From positions 14,953,632-15,017,631 of the forward strand of contig NC_054703.1 in the NCBI RefSeq assembly GCF_016097555.1: a DNA stretch of 64,000 nucleotides, read 5' to 3'. The notes under the pieces were generated by a model that ran no database searches, was not told where the DNA came from, and saw nothing but the letters and a program-made list of their open reading frames with translations. The position numbers were made by a program, and so were the translations under genes. Below, piece by piece: positions 1-10,199 of this stretch (within the stretch, counting starts at the first letter, position 1; each line of letters starts with the position of its first letter). The stretch comes from Gigantopelta aegis (taxonomy: Eukaryota; Mollusca; Gastropoda; Neomphalida; Peltospiridae).

Positions 1-116
1 CACAGACATTAGCTTATCCCGCATCGACAGTACTTGCACGTGTTGCATTGATCAGACTCCTTCAACATCACTTGCCAAATGCTCGCATGGATGTACATTT
101 CTGACAAGGTCTGGCA

Positions 117-498
117 TTAAAGGGACATTCCCGAGTTTGCTGCATTGTAAGATGTTTCCGACTAATAAAATATTTCTACGATTCAACTTACATATTAAAA
201 TAATTTTCTTGTTTAGAATATCAGTGTCTGTATATTCAATGTGTTTCTGGTCCTCTCAATATTTGTAAGAAGCCCAAACTGGAGTTTGTCTTCAAATAAT
301 TTCGTACATACGAAAAAATCTTTTTAAGGAAATATTTAACCTTGTACAAATATTAGAACGACCAGAAATATGTTTAATATACAGCCACTAATATTTTATG
401 CAGAAAAATATATTTGATATGTAATTACAATCGTTAAAAAGTCTCTGTTAGTCGATAGCATCTTAAACATTGCAGCAAACTCAGGAATGTCCCTTTAA
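117..498. mobile_element. TTAA-flanked MITE, copy 1
   Basis: The element begins with TTAA then AGGGACATTCCCGAGTTTGC and ends with the inverted version, ...CTCAGGAATGTCCCT then TTAA. A second copy lies at 4371-4818 and matches along nearly its whole length. The TTAA duplication and about 25-bp inverted ends are typical of piggyBac- or Kolobok-type non-autonomous elements; which family mobilises it is inference. No coding potential. Confidence 0.8.
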
Positions 499-751
499 CA
501 TGTGATGGCTATTAAATACCAAACTGCTTAAAATTACTGAGCACATCTAGTTAAAATGCAATCTTGGTAGCAGAAGGCAACACAAGCTTTCCTTGAGGAT
601 AACACAATACATCAAGGTTGCCATCAGTCATCTCTGCTATACTGACACTTGAACAGGTGTACGTGGCCTTCAGCGAAGGAAACATTTCACCAAACCGGAC
701 TAAGGGATAGATTTCCAGTCTTGTATGCCACATTGTTCCTACGTCTGCTGG

Positions 752-1063
752 ATGGCATTTAGCTCAGTCGGTTGAGTGCTCGCTTGAGGTGCTTGCGTCG
801 CAGGATAAAACCACCTCGATAGTTCCATTCACCTGATTGGGTTTTTCCTCGTTCCAACAAGTCCACCACAACTGCTCAAGGACCGTGATATGTGCTTTCC
901 TGTCTGTTGGAAAGTGTATATAAAAGATCCCTTGCTGCATTACAAAAATGTAGCAGGTTTCCTTTGCTGACTACTAGTCAATATTACCAAATGTTTGATA
1001 TTCAAGAGCTGATGATTAATTAATCAAGGTACTCTAGTGGTGTCGTTAAACACAACAAAACAG
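752..1063 (+). mobile_element. tRNA-derived SINE, full length
   Basis: The head has a tRNA-like box A (TAGCTCAGTCGGTTGAG). The body carries the phrases TATAAAAGATCCCTTGCTGC and GTAGCAGGTTTCC, and the 3' end is CTAGTGGTGTCGTTAAACA followed by an A-rich CAACAAAAC tail. The same body and tail recur at 28.8-29.1, 34.2-34.5 and 45.6-45.9 kb, so this is one dispersed family. The shared 3' end suggests mobilisation by a common LINE. Confidence 0.8.
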
Positions 1064-1159
1064 TATCACACCTAGTTAGAATGTTTGCATTAGGAAGAAA
1101 TATAAATCTGCCATAGCTATGTTAAGAATCTGCACCGTGTATATATATATCCAATTTAC

Positions 1160-1530
1160 GGTCCAGATTCGTAACAAAGTATACAATGTGGTATTTGCAA
1201 TATGCTTGTCAAATCTATTGCTACTATGCCCAGCATCCTGGAGTGTACCCCTGCGCGTGCTGTAACATCACCGTGGTGCAGGGGTGTAACATTCTCTTTG
1301 AGGATGGCCAATACAGCACAAATCAAATTTTGAGTAAAAGTCAGTATGTATCTGTGATATTTGTATTTTTGCACAGTTCTTTACACTGTTTTTATTTAAA
1401 TCTTGAATTTTTATATTAATGTTGATCATCACTTTATTTGTTTGCATTACCATAGTTTGACACGCAATAGCCGATGTATTTTTCGTGCTGGGCTGTCGTT
1501 AAACTTTCATTCATTCATTCATTCATTCAT
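1160..1530 (+). repeat. Dispersed repeat with (ATTC)n tail, copy 1
   Basis: About 370 bp ending in TGTCGTTAAACTTTC and then ATTC repeats. It is repeated in inverted orientation at about 62039-62330, including the block with CCCCTGC and GCAGGGG arms near 1250-1287. The tail TCGTTAAAC matches the SINE 3' ends here, so it is probably a retroposed element moved by the same machinery. The short open frames in it are not genes. Confidence 0.7.
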
Positions 1531-3024
1531 TCCTGAAGCATATACATGTATCACCGTGCAGCTGCAGTTGGCGATAATGCACCAGCGATAAAGCGCTTGC
1601 CTGACTTGACTAGGGGGTGGGGTGGGAGGGGGATCTACCACCAGCGATAAAGAGCTAAAGTTTATTCGAAACCATTATTGGAAACCCGCAATCTGATATT
1701 ATTTGTCTCGTCTCTGTAGAAGCTCAAATATTAATTTCAGCGTTCGGAAATTTCCGTGTTACACAAATGCTATTAAAAGGTGTCGTTATGGGTATATTCA
1801 ATTGAGAACCAGTCTATCATGTAAGTAATTGTGACGCACTGTCAAAGCTGCCAAACGATAGACGCTTTTCTTTCGAAAAAAAAAAAGGTATAATATAACT
1901 CAATGTAATTAAAATTAGCTCCACTGGTTAATTACTATTACCTGTGGATCTAACAGCACCCTGTTGGATCTCATGTCCAGTTGACCTTTCAATGGACTAA
2001 TCAAAACCTAACTTTCAAAATTATGCCAGTGATTTGAAAATAATTTGAAAACATTCGGGATTATGCCAAGGGCATACGAAATGATTCGGGTGAATTACGA
2101 AGTATGCCGAAACTAATTTCAATATAAAATTCGTTTTAACAAAAAAAAAAAAAAAAAAAATTGCCATAGAAACTGTTTATACTAGTATACAATCCAGTGT
2201 TTATTACTGCACTTTCCCCCCTGTTTTTTAATGTTAAAATAGACCAACAAGTTCGCCTATTGCATAAATAGTCTCGCACGATATTTTTAGAATTTGTATG
2301 CTCCTGAATAACACTATAAAAGGCGAAGTGTAATTGGTCGATATTTAAATTTTTATCTATAGATGAAATGTCTCCTGGACATGTGAGTCCACGCAATGCT
2401 GTTAGATATACTGGTAGACCAGTAGAGCTAATTGTAATCAGATTGATTATAACTGGTCAATAAAATAAATTCGTTTACGAAATATCTTGATCAACTACGA
2501 TTACCTGAAAAATAATAAAATGTCAGTTAAATATGACTATTGACTTTGTTGCGTTCGGCGAATTGCTTTTTATATTGCATGTTGTTTAGAGATGAATTTA
2601 TTTAACAGACGACACTGTCGAATGCGTTCTCAACTCAAACTGTGTCTGGCATGTGATTGGTACCGATACCGTAAAAATGTTACACATGTTACACATTTCA
2701 TTCCGTCTGGAATAAAGTCATTGGGGGAACTTCGATTGCAATACCCTTGTTGAATTAACAATCAAGGCAGTGCAACTGACTTAAATATTATTCACAAAAG
2801 CGATACCAGTGCCGTCAATACACCAAGTAAAAACGAAAGCTATGCCCAATACCAAAATTTAAACATATTGATGTGTTTTGGGTAGGTTTTGTTTTTTACC
2901 ACGCGCGCGTTTAGCGATTCAGTTGTTATTTTTCTAGATTCTTGTTTTCACAAAATATGAATACTTGTCTGTTAATGATAACATTATACTCATCATACAG
3001 CTCCTCACGGGCGTACGGGGCCAA

Positions 3025-3055
<31 letters not shown>

Positions 3056-3925
3056 GGGGTCTAGGCTGAGTTTTGTCCGAATTTAGAGGGGTTTTTTTTT
3101 TTTTTTTAAAATGCCTTAATCTCAATAACGTTTATTCATATTTGCATTAAGCACTACCAAAACAGCTATACAGGGTTGCAAACCAACCACTACGCATTTT
3201 ACATGGATTGCAATTATTATTTAACGAAACAAAATATTAAAAACCCATCACATATAGCTCCAGAATGCACGTCTGAGCATCTACATTTAAAAGGTTTCCT
3301 GCGAAGCATGCTGCCGAACGCACCAGACCTCTCGAGCCCTATGTTGTATTATTTATATTATGTATTCAGCTGATGAGTTGTAAAACTCAAAGCAAATAAA
3401 GAAATTGAACTTGAACTATTAATAGTATCATCCTGTCAGCATTTTTGTTTTCTCTCTGGTAATCAGCTTTGATAGTTTTTATTCGAGATTAGTGTAAAAT
3501 GTCATTGGTTTTACTGACTAAAGAAGGAATCTTGTAAATATTTTCCGTATTCAAAAGATGGTGGGCAATATAAGCTTGTCCCTGGAGTTTTATGTCATTA
3601 CTTATGCAAAAAAAAAAAAAAAACCTAAATGCTCTCTGGATGAAACATTCCACCGGTAGATATCGGCCATCAAACTTATTTGTCAAAAACAGCAGACATA
3701 TGAACAGTTGTGAATAGTTTACTTTAAATGTCATGAATGTGTTGTCAAAATATAAAAGTAGGTTTATTCACTGGCATTTGTGTTACAAGCGTATTTATGT
3801 AATAGTTAATAATTTTAAGAAATATTTTGTATGTTATTATAGACATCGTATGTTTGCTGTAACATACACTTTTTCAGTTTTTTCAACTCTTTCTTTAGAG
3901 AGCATGAATTAATTATGCACTTATT
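1531..3925. other. Non-coding stretch, no gene seen
   Basis: AT-rich sequence with homopolymer runs (poly-A near 2142, 3073 and 3608) and a 29-base G run at 3031-3059. Open frames are short, cross homopolymers and match nothing I recognise. Confidence 0.6.
3031..3059 (+). repeat. Poly(G) run of 29 bases
   Basis: An uninterrupted G tract, with a poly-T run a few tens of bases downstream. Similar G or C runs recur at 5524, 13889, 20620, 31411, 32297, 32461, 43120 and 44265. They can form G-quadruplexes and their lengths are prone to assembly error. Confidence 0.9.
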
Positions 3926-4001
3926 TGTCATTGGTGTCACCTGTCATTGGTGTTACCAGGTACTGAGTAACACCAATGACCATTAGTAACACCAATGACA
4001 A
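3926..4001. repeat. Hairpin with doubled CATTGGTGTTAC motif
   Basis: Two direct copies of TGTCATTGGTGT(C/T)AC are followed by two inverted copies (GTAACACCAATGA), separated by a few bases (CAGGTACTGA). Each motif contains a CCAAT core. It could fold into a long imperfect stem. No flanking duplication was identified. Confidence 0.7.
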
Positions 4002-4337
4002 TGTGTTTTAATAAGATGCCGTTGTCCTGCTTTGCATATTTTTGAAGATGATTTGAAAATTAAAGGGACTTGTGCAGCATCATAGTTGCATAATGGCACT
4101 TTGGGTAAATTAAATGTTTTGTTGGAATAGAAAGAGTATATCTTCAACGTCCCTAACTGCGTTATGGTTGGTTCGCACAATTATAACATCCGATTTTTTG
4201 TCGTCTGCTTTTCGCTCATTTGTGACGTTTTTCTTCAGTTAGGCCTACTGAAGATTTCCATTAACAATAAAGTTCAGACAAGTAAGTATCTAAATACAAA
4301 ACTTTACAAACCCCTAAAAACATTAGGTTGACAATAG

Positions 4338-4582
4338 TCCGTCCCATCCTTCTACAAATTTCTTTTTTGGTTAAAAGGACATTCCTGAGTTTGCTGCATT
4401 GTAAGATGTTTCCGACTAATAAACTATTGCTACGATTAATCTTATATATTAAATATATTTTCTTGTTTAGAATATTAGTGTCTGTATATTCTATGTGTTA
4501 CTGGTCGTCTTAATATTTGTAAGAAGCCCAAACTTGATTCCGGCTTCAAATAATTTCGTACGTACAAAAAAATAAAAAAATA

Positions 4583-4634
<52 letters not shown>

Positions 4635-4990
4635 TTTCAGGAAATAAAAAGAAATGTAACCCAGTACAAATATTAGAACGATCAGAAACATGTTTAATAT
4701 ACATCCACTAATATTTTATGGAGACAAATATATTTGATATTTAATTATAATCGTTAAAAAGTCTCTGTTATTCGATAACATCTTAAACATTGCAGCAAAC
4801 TCAGGAACGTCTCTTTATTACTTTCAGTTTGGTTTGACGTAAGAACACAAGTAAACGTGTTTTCGAAATAAATAGTAAATGTTATTTTTGTGTTCAATTT
4901 ACAAAACAATCGGCTGAGAAATAAATAACATGTAGTAAATTTCACAATATAAAAAAGGCGTTCCCTGTGGAACCGACTAAGAGTCGTTTT
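4338..4990 (+). repeat. Dispersed repeat A, copy 1, interrupted by the MITE
   Basis: Sequence on both sides of the MITE at 4371-4818 matches an uninterrupted stretch at about 57570-57790 (CCGTCCTTCTA, TTTCAGTTTGG(T/C)TTGACGT, ACTTGTAGTAAATT-like, GTTCTCTGTGG-like blocks). The 57.6-kb copy is therefore a pre-insertion form of this site. Confidence 0.6.
4371..4818. mobile_element. TTAA-flanked MITE, copy 2, with internal (AT)n expansion
   Basis: It matches the copy at 117-498 end to end. Differences are point changes in the outer ends (AAGGACATTCC on the left, GTCTCTTTAT on the right) and an (AT)n(GT)n expansion at about 4587-4634 absent from copy 1. The right TTAA is decayed. A rearranged fragment of the family lies at 29149-29235. 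Confidence 0.8.
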
Positions 4991-5700
4991 TGTTTATTCA
5001 AAAGAGTTAACTCTTTCATTTTAACATGTGTCTGCACCAATGCTGTCAAGTCTCACACATTCGGCGCGAGACTGAGGTATTTGGACGTCGTATCACGCTC
5101 TCACGCCGGTATATGATTTTCTCACGCATTTTAAACATTATAGCAAAAAACCTAAAATATACAGATACATATTTTTTGTTGTTCGTTCGATCTCGACGAC
5201 CGACAAACAAGCCTGCGACTGCCGTCCGGCCCGATTAAACATGGCATTAAAATCATATAATAGGTGTCCACGTTATTTATTGGTCAGAATCTCAAACCTT
5301 GACCAAGTGTCAGCGCGCTTATTTCCCGCGCCGATTTATTCGGATTCACGATGTCGGACAAAATCTCACTCCTTGTGAAAGTTCCAACTTGGGAGCTCTG
5401 CTGCACGTGCAGGCCGATTACAGTTCTGCGTGGCCAGATATAATTCTATGTTTCTTTGTTCATCAAGTTTCCAAAAATTAACACTATTATAAAGCAAATG
5501 TAAAGCAAAATATCTGAAAAGTGTGGGGGGGGGGGGGGAGACGCTCATACCCCTCTTGCCCCCCCCCATTTCCTACACCAGTTGCTTTTGAAAACATACA
5601 CATATAATTCGCATATTTATATACAATCAAGTCAATAATTAAATAAATGATATATAATGCACATTTAAGGATTAAATGACTTGCAAGCAGATCGTAAATA

Positions 5701-5812
5701 GTTACGACGTCTTCTCGACTCTAGACGTGCAAAGCTTTCTCTGCAGTATGCTACAAAGATTAAATCAATGCCAAAATATCCCGCACACAATGCGGTGTTT
5801 GATAACAAATAT
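5701..5812 (+). pseudogene. LINE ORF2 fragment upstream of the RNase H domain, part 1
   Basis: The plus frame reads ...SRRAKLSLQYATKIKS and ends in VFDNKY at 5812. I recognise this as the linker before the RNase H domain in ORF2 of a molluscan Jockey/I-type non-LTR retrotransposon. The reading resumes after the nested element at 7053. The 5' limit is uncertain, because an in-frame stop lies just before 5701. Confidence 0.6.
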
Positions 5813-5968
5813 CGCCAATTAGTTAAGTATTACACAAATACCCGATCCAAAATAACACAAAACATCTTTTGGCGGAACAGTAACCGGAAGTGTCTTTATT
5901 ACCACTAAGGTCAATACTAAAAACCGAACTCAAACTAACAATCCAATTGCAGTCAACAGAACCTATTG
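5813..5968 (-). repeat. Left direct terminal repeat (3' LTR) of the gag-only element
   Basis: This 156-bp block is repeated almost perfectly at 6894-7049 at a constant offset of 1081; I see one difference (A at 5818, G at 6899). On the minus strand it contains AATAAA. Gag reads leftwards, so this is the 3' copy, and the gag frame ends with a stop inside it. The near-identity implies recent insertion. Confidence 0.8.
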
Positions 5969-6658
5969 TAATTCATCTAAGAGGGAAATTTCTGGTTTAA
6001 TAGATGCCAGAGTACGCGATCTCAATTTGGTACCGTACCGTTGCTTAACGAGTCTGGGCAAACCGGGGTGAACCAAACGTAGCCATGTTAAGACAATAGA
6101 GTTTTCAAGCGAAGGAGTTATTTCTTCATCAGGTATATGTTCTCCATGATGCATGATGTTGGACTCAGCTGTGAGTTAGTTATTTTCAACAAATGCAACG
6201 AGTCACTGATACAAATCTTCAGGGCGCTCATCAGGTTGTAACTGAATATCATTGAAATCTAACAGATGGACACATGTAGTCTGAAAGCCGAAGTGTAAGG
6301 GAATAACCTCCCAGATGTTTTCTAATGATGTCGAGTTTCGCACGATGGTATTACGCGAAAGAATGGGGCAATAGTTAGCGATCTGACCTGATATGAGTTC
6401 TAGCACGTTAACGTTTTGTTGTGCAGATAACTTTCGCTCAACTGGTACACGTTCAGGATCATCATGGAATCCGCGAAGTGGGTTGTTCCTAATACGTTTC
6501 TCCCAGGTATATCCTGGTACTAGCAAAGGTGAGAAGTGTGGGTCAAGTGATAGAGTATATTGCAAGTTTTGTCTCCAACTCTCAAACGAACTAATAGTCT
6601 CATGCTTGGACAGACACCATTGTTTAGGGCTCCATGGTTGTTTGCCATTACGGGACAT
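5963..6658 (-). pseudogene. gag: LTR-retrotransposon gag, two premature stops
   Basis: From 6658 leftwards the minus frame encodes a Gag-like protein of roughly 230 residues. Motifs I recognise from invertebrate LTR-element Gags are [17 protein letters not shown] near residue 25, [17 protein letters not shown] in the middle, and [20 protein letters not shown] near the end. The frame is continuous across 6658-5963 but has in-frame stops at 6205-6203 (TGA where the family usually has Arg, consistent with CpG decay) and at about 6176-6174. It runs directly into the left terminal repeat, with no protease, reverse transcriptase or integrase between. This is therefore a gag-only, internally deleted element. 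Ty3/gypsy-like is the likeliest family; BEL/Pao is possible. Confidence 0.7.
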
Positions 6659-6893
6659 TTACCAGATCAGTATATTGATACAGATGAAACCATACAATAC
6701 TGAAGTAACTGTGGGGAACAACGAGTATAGTGTTGTCTCGCAGAAACGTGGAACGCTGACATCGGATGTTTGCCAGAATATGCTAAAATATAGTATTTAT
6801 AATAGATCGGTTGCTATATGTTGCAAATGATTTGATGTAAATGAACCTGGTAATACCGTTAATACGTAGGATCGTGTCCCGGCGCTGCCACCA

Positions 6894-7049
6894 CGCCAGT
6901 TAGTTAAGTATTACACAAATACCCGATCCAAAATAACACAAAACATCTTTTGGCGGAACAGTAACCGGAAGTGTCTTTATTACCACTAAGGTCAATACTA
7001 AAAACCGAACTCAAACTAACAATCCAATTGCAGTCAACAGAACCTATTG
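6894..7049 (-). repeat. Right direct terminal repeat (5' LTR) of the gag-only element
   Basis: Partner of 5813-5968. On the minus strand it is followed by TGGCGTGGTGGCAGCGCCG, which could be a primer-binding site, and then by about 235 bases of leader to the gag start at 6658. The outer flanks give ATAT on the left (5809-5812) and TATAT on the right (7053-7057), a possible short target duplication. Confidence 0.75.
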
Positions 7050-7052
7050 GCG

Positions 7053-7656
7053 TATATGAAGTTATTTGATGCGAAACCGAATGCGATTCGAACATTTGGT
7101 TTTCGCATTAAGCAGTTTTTATCAGTTTCCAACATTGATTTAAGAGACATTTGGAAACTCCTTCATATTTTATTTTGCCACCTTGGTGTATCAAACCATC
7201 AAAAATCTTGTGCATCTAAAAAAGGATCGCACAGATGTAGTTATTTATAAACAACATTTCATGGAAATCCAAGAGAGGTACTGTGATTACATTCCTGTTT
7301 ACACAGACGGATCACGGGATGGGAATTCTATGGCTTGTCCTACAGTTTTTCTATCAGACGCAATAATTTCCATGAGATTGCCAGATTCAGCATCACTTTT
7401 TACTGCTAAAACCTGGGCAATCATTAAAGCCCTGGAACAGATTAAGGATTCATGTGCATCCAAGTATATTATTTTTACAGACTCACTTTCGTGTCTCCAA
7501 GCTCTACAGTACATGAAATTAGAGCATCCCTTAGTTGGGATAGTGATACGAAAGTGTGTCTTTTTATCAATTGCCAATAAAGATGTTATATTTGTGTTGG
7601 GTACCCAGCCCTGTTGGCATTAAGGGTAACGAAAAGGCAGATGTTGCTACCAAGTC
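7053..7656 (+). pseudogene. LINE ORF2 C-terminal RNase H domain, inactive
   Basis: The sequence continues the 5701-5812 fragment (MKLFDAKPNAIRTFGFRIK), then reads through VYTDGSRDGNS, TAKTWAIIKALEQI, FTDSLSCLQAL and CWVPSPVGIKGNEKADVA. These are the successive RNase HI blocks found in Jockey/I-type LINEs and contain three of the expected acidic residues. The usual Glu of the second block is Lys (TAKTW) and the usual His of the last block is Pro (SPVG), so two of five catalytic positions are lost. The frame also shifts near 7185 and near 7590. The domain runs into the scaffold gap at 7657. It is a dead copy, split by the gag-only element. Confidence 0.75.
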
Positions 7657-7856
7657 NNNNNNNNNNNNNNNNNNNNNNNNNNNNNNNNNNNNNNNNNNNN
7701 NNNNNNNNNNNNNNNNNNNNNNNNNNNNNNNNNNNNNNNNNNNNNNNNNNNNNNNNNNNNNNNNNNNNNNNNNNNNNNNNNNNNNNNNNNNNNNNNNNNN
7801 NNNNNNNNNNNNNNNNNNNNNNNNNNNNNNNNNNNNNNNNNNNNNNNNNNNNNNNN
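7657..7856. other. Scaffold gap, 200 N
   Basis: Exactly 200 N, the same length as the gap at 23801-24000. This is a fixed-size placeholder, not a measured distance. The contig between the two gaps is about 15.9 kb. Confidence 0.98.
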
Positions 7857-8115
7857 GGATGGAACTTTTTCAGAAAATTGATTGACCATAGATTTTTTAA
7901 AAGAAATTTGAATAAAAATTATCTTTATTTAATTATTAAATTACCATTTATTTAATAATACTCCTGTGAAAATATACGCCAAATAAAAAATAAAGAAAAA
8001 GAAAACAAATCAAATTTTAACTTACACTCAATGACAGGATATTGTTAGCTGCGTATTCAAATCGTTTTAGATATTGTATCATCTCAACTAATCTCAGTTA
8101 ATTTATACATTGCAG

Positions 8116-8208
8116 ATGAATGCAGTTTGACTTGTGAAAACGGTGGTACAGCAAACAAAATGTGTAATGGGTGTAAATGTACTGGACACTGGACTGGACC
8201 TAATTGTG
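8116..8208 (+). CDS. EGF-like exon, plus strand (phase 1-1)
   Basis: A 93-base exon with an acceptor ending TACATTGCAG before it and donor GTACGT after it. Read in phase 1 it gives a six-cysteine EGF-like module: CSLTCENGGTANKMCNGC, then KCTGHWTGPNC, with the NGG and W-x-G-x2-C signatures. Cysteine spacing is C-x3-C-x9-C-x2-C-x-C-x8-C, the same as in the minus-strand modules at 24-34 kb, but the sequence is clearly divergent. Such modules are extracellular and disulphide-bonded. The next compatible exon on this strand is the transmembrane exon at 14848. An internal stop-free phase-1-to-1 exon can be added or skipped without changing frame. Part of a predicted EGF-TM receptor-like protein of unknown ligand. 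Confidence 0.75.
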
Positions 8209-8653
8209 GTACGTTGTTTATATACGCCAATAAGGACAGCATCAATGTTTTTCAATCGAAGTTTTATATCAGAGAGAGAGGATACTCAAAAACAAGATTG
8301 TAATGGAAAACGAAAATATGCAAAAACTGGACTTGAATTTAAAACAAAATAATATTAATGAACAAATTCAAGTAATATACTGGCATGATTGTTCTTTCTT
8401 CTTTCTCCTAAAAAGATAAATGTATATCATGTAAAATGTTTTTTGAAAAGTTGTAACCTATAAACACACAAATTACATGTATGTGTCATGACTTTCTTTG
8501 TCAGGATATGGTATAGCACACTCTGACATAGCAAACACAAATAAAGATGTTGGCTTAATTGCCCTTCCTTTTCCACTTTGAAAGTATAATAGGTAACTAG
8601 AAACTAGAACACAATCGCACACTATCAATAATCTTGTAAGAAAGAATAGAAAC

Positions 8654-9290
8654 TTAAGTCATCTCCCATTCTCCAGATTTTTGCCATTCTGGTACAACTT
8701 TTATGCGAGTAGACTTTCGAGTTGGAATAGAATCCGCCACGGATTCACAGGTATTGTGTGTGTCTACTTCACGAAACTCAGTACTGTTATCTGAATTATT
8801 ATTGTCAAGGCAGGGTTCATCCGCAAATTCACCAAGTAGATTAGGACACTCCATGCAGCCAAGATGACCACTTGAGTCAGTGACGTTGTCTCGCTTATTA
8901 AGACCCCTGATAGGTCCCGTGGGTGAGGTAGCATGGGTAGTTGGTACAACTGGATAGCAGTTGGACTGGTGTGCATCAAAAGTCTCAGAACGGAATTGTG
9001 ACTTGGTGAACTTTCTCACCTGGCAGTGGTCATCTGAAAGGCCTGTGACCATATATTTGTCTCTAGTCCTGGTGTTCATATTGGCTGTTGCTAGAGCCAG
9101 TATAACTTTGGACAGTTGTCCACCCTCAGGGGATAAATGTAAACACTCTAAGCCAAGTTCTTCTATGGCTCGTTCTGCTACAGGGTTCTTGTTTGGATTC
9201 TTTGGTGATCCGAATTCCAAGGCTATACCAAACTGGCTTAAAACTGGGTCCTTGGCAAGGGAGACGAAGTTGATAGTTGAACCACCATCA
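8654..9290 (-). pseudogene. Ty3/gypsy-like integrase, C-terminal part
   Basis: The minus frame is open from the SINE boundary to a stop at 8654. It includes DPVLSQFGIALEFG, SPKNPNKNPVAERAIEELGLE and LSKVILALATANMNTRTR. The NPNKNPVAE block is the catalytic-Glu region of the DDE integrase in Ty3/gypsy-like polyproteins, and the tail ends in a basic PTRKSTRIKVVPEW segment. The middle of the core domain, which should carry the second Asp, is degenerate next to the SINE. It continues at 9714-10180 beyond the inserted SINE. It lies between the EGF exon at 8.1 kb and the TM exon at 14.8 kb, so it is an intronic remnant. Confidence 0.7.
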
Positions 9291-9305
9291 CCTAAATGGC
9301 GAAAG

Positions 9306-9698
9306 AAAGAAAAAGGAAAGAAATGTTTTATTTAATGATGACCTCAACACATTTTATTTACGGTTATATGGCGTCAGACATATGGTTAAGGACCACACAG
9401 AGTTTGAGAGGAAACCCGCTGTCGCCACTGTATGGGCTACTCTTCTGATCAATAGCAAGGGATCTTTTATTTGCGCTTCCCACAGGCAGGATAGCACAAA
9501 CCATGGCCTTTGTTGAACCAGTTATGGATCACTGGTCGATGCAAGTGGTTTACACCCACCCATTGAGCCTTGCGGAGCACTCAATCAGGGTTTGGAGTCG
9601 GTATCTGGATTAAAAAATCCCATGCCTCGACTGGGATCCGAGCCCAGTACCTACCAGCCTGTATACCGATGGCCTACCACGACGCCACCGAAGCCGGT
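9306..9698 (-). mobile_element. tRNA-derived SINE (family 2) inserted in the integrase remnant
   Basis: The element reads on the minus strand, with a tRNA-like head at the right end (box B GGGCTCGGATCCCA-like, GGCGTCGTGGTAGGCC) and a CTTT-rich tail at the left. It is flanked by a 15-bp duplication, CCTAAATGGCGAAAG (9291-9305) and CCTAAGTGGCGAAAG (9699-9713), with one difference. A closely similar copy is at 41601-41987. The body phrase TGGCGTCAGACATATGG is common in molluscs. Confidence 0.85.
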
Positions 9699-9713
9699 CC
9701 TAAGTGGCGAAAG

Positions 9714-10180
9714 TCTGCACATAATGTGAGGATGGCTTCTCGGGGGTGATTATGCTTCTCACTCTCAATGAAGCATGTGAGGGTGAATGATGACACAGTC
9801 TCTCGAAGCACAACAACTGTCTGTAGTGCTTTATTACGTCTGCGGCAAAAGAGACACCAATAGTTGTTGGTGGATCTGTTGTTGACTGCAGGTAAAGCTG
9901 GGATGGTATAGATTTTAGCAAATCACAATGGTGACACGATGAGGTGACTGAATGAAGAGCTTTGTCCAAGTCTAAGGCAAAGAAATACCACGTGATGACT
10001 TGCTTCATTTGATACAGTTACTTGTTGACATTGCACTCTTTCATTCTGTCCATGGCTCTGAGATGAATTTGATGAATGTTTCGATGTCATTGTCTTCTTT
10101 CAGAATATCTTCAAACTCCAAAGCAAAAATAGATCGCGTTCACAGACCTTTTGGCAAGCGAATGACGCTACTAACAAAAC
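9714..10180 (-). pseudogene. Ty3/gypsy-like integrase, zinc-binding and N-terminal core part
   Basis: The minus frame from about 10008 to 9700 reads TWYFFALDLDKALHSVTSSC, then HHCDLL, then TTDPPTTIGVSFAADVIKHY. This fits the HHCC zinc-binding segment followed by the first catalytic Asp (FAADV) of a Ty3/gypsy-like integrase. Further upstream (10009-10180) weak similarity to the preceding linker continues with stops. The domain is cut by the SINE at 9306-9698 and resumes at 9290. The reverse transcriptase part is not present in the window. It could belong to the same family as the gag at 6 kb, but that is inference. Confidence 0.65.
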
Positions 10181-10199
10181 ACCCCCTTTTTATATCCAA

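Noticed and set aside
4058..4160. Another TTAA MITE (TTAAAGGGACTTG ... CAACGTCCCTAA)
   Set aside because: Only about ten bases of each end resemble the family and the interior does not match the other copies.
6393..6830. 145-codon plus-strand frame
   Set aside because: Antisense shadow of the gag pseudogene.
7614..7955. Frames running through the N gap
   Set aside because: They consist largely of undetermined bases.
8134..8352. 72-codon plus-strand frame over the EGF exon
   Set aside because: Out of frame with the cysteine-rich reading supported by splice sites and paralogous exons.
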